64,000 nt of DNA from assembly GCA_009772895.1 (NCBI GenBank), contig WOUP01000004.1:1-64000 (forward strand), given 5' to 3'. The position numbers and the translations under genes are program-made. The stretch is from Puniceicoccaceae bacterium 5H (lineage in GTDB: Bacteria; Verrucomicrobiota; Verrucomicrobiia; Opitutales; Oceanipulchritudinaceae). Shown here piece by piece: positions 63,900 to 64,000 of this stretch (position 1 is the stretch's first letter; every line of letters begins with the position of its first letter). Under the pieces are notes generated by a model that searched no databases, had not been told where the DNA came from, and saw nothing but the letters and a program-made list of their open reading frames with translations.

Positions 63900-64000
63900 A
63901 TGCGGCTTTATTTCATGAGCGTGTGCGGAACGGGGATGGGCAATGCCGCCTTGCTGATGCGGCAGCTGGGGCACGAGGTGCTCGGTTGCGATCGGAATAT
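63900..64000 (+). CDS. mpl: UDP-N-acetylmuramate:L-alanyl-gamma-D-glutamyl-DAP ligase Mpl, 5' end only
   Basis: 33 codons visible, cut by the window edge. MRLYFMSVCGTGMGN followed by AALLMRQLGHEVLGCDRN fits the Mpl/MurC nucleotide-binding start (GxCGTxMG). Mpl recycles murein tripeptide. MurC is the alternative. Confidence 0.75.
   Translation, partial: MRLYFMSVCGTGMGNAALLMRQLGHEVLGCDRN

Overview
The window is a GC-rich, densely coding bacterial chromosome segment with long shadow reading frames opposite most real genes. Gene content suggests a free-living, probably marine, member of Verrucomicrobiota (class Opitutia). The pointers are a sulfatase, GH3, GH30, GH59 and GH127 enzymes, LacI and XylR-type regulators, a pseudopilin with an H-x9-DG-like tail, a secreted protein ending in W/Y-rich repeats, and a Rho with a very long low-complexity N-terminus. 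The phylum assignment is inference, because no rRNA gene is present.

Layout. 1-5.2 kb: YifB/ComM-type AAA ATPase, a divergent TetR/short-chain dehydrogenase pair, and a chemoreceptor. 5.3-22.4 kb: a polysaccharide utilisation region. A leftward operon (lacI, esterase, sulfatase, GH3, closed by a terminator) and a rightward operon (XylR-type regulator, DUF5060/GH5-like hydrolase, GPH-family symporter) are tied together by three copies of a CTAAAACG-type palindrome. GH30, a Tat-exported carboxylesterase and GH127 lie between or beside them. 22.7-27.6 kb: VOC protein, CDF metal exporter, Rho, CoaE. 27.7-35.5 kb: HD protein, GspE-like ATPase, RlmB-like methylase, TatA, RpoD, DnaG. 35.5-40.4 kb: a GH59 enzyme, a TPR protein and a DUF362-like secreted protein. 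40.5-43.0 kb: a lone nuoA, a three-domain PTS EIIA / PK_C-like / diadenylate-cyclase-like protein, and rpmG (bL33). 43-64 kb: housekeeping genes (Mrp, TolB-like, RsmA, TrpC, MazG, GlyA fused to a phosphatase, PurD), small enzymes, an exchanger, a SanA-like protein, a toxin-antitoxin pair and the start of mpl.

The most unusual items are: the EIIA-DAC fusion at 40974-42332, which could link phosphotransfer (carbon or nitrogen) signalling to c-di-AMP; the LMW phosphatase-GlyA fusion; DnaG lacking three of four zinc ligands, together with other metal-site cysteine losses in Mrp, GspE and bL33; the shared LacI-type operators; and a DnaA-box-containing hairpin upstream of dnaG. No insertion sequences, CRISPR arrays, rRNAs or tRNAs were recognised.
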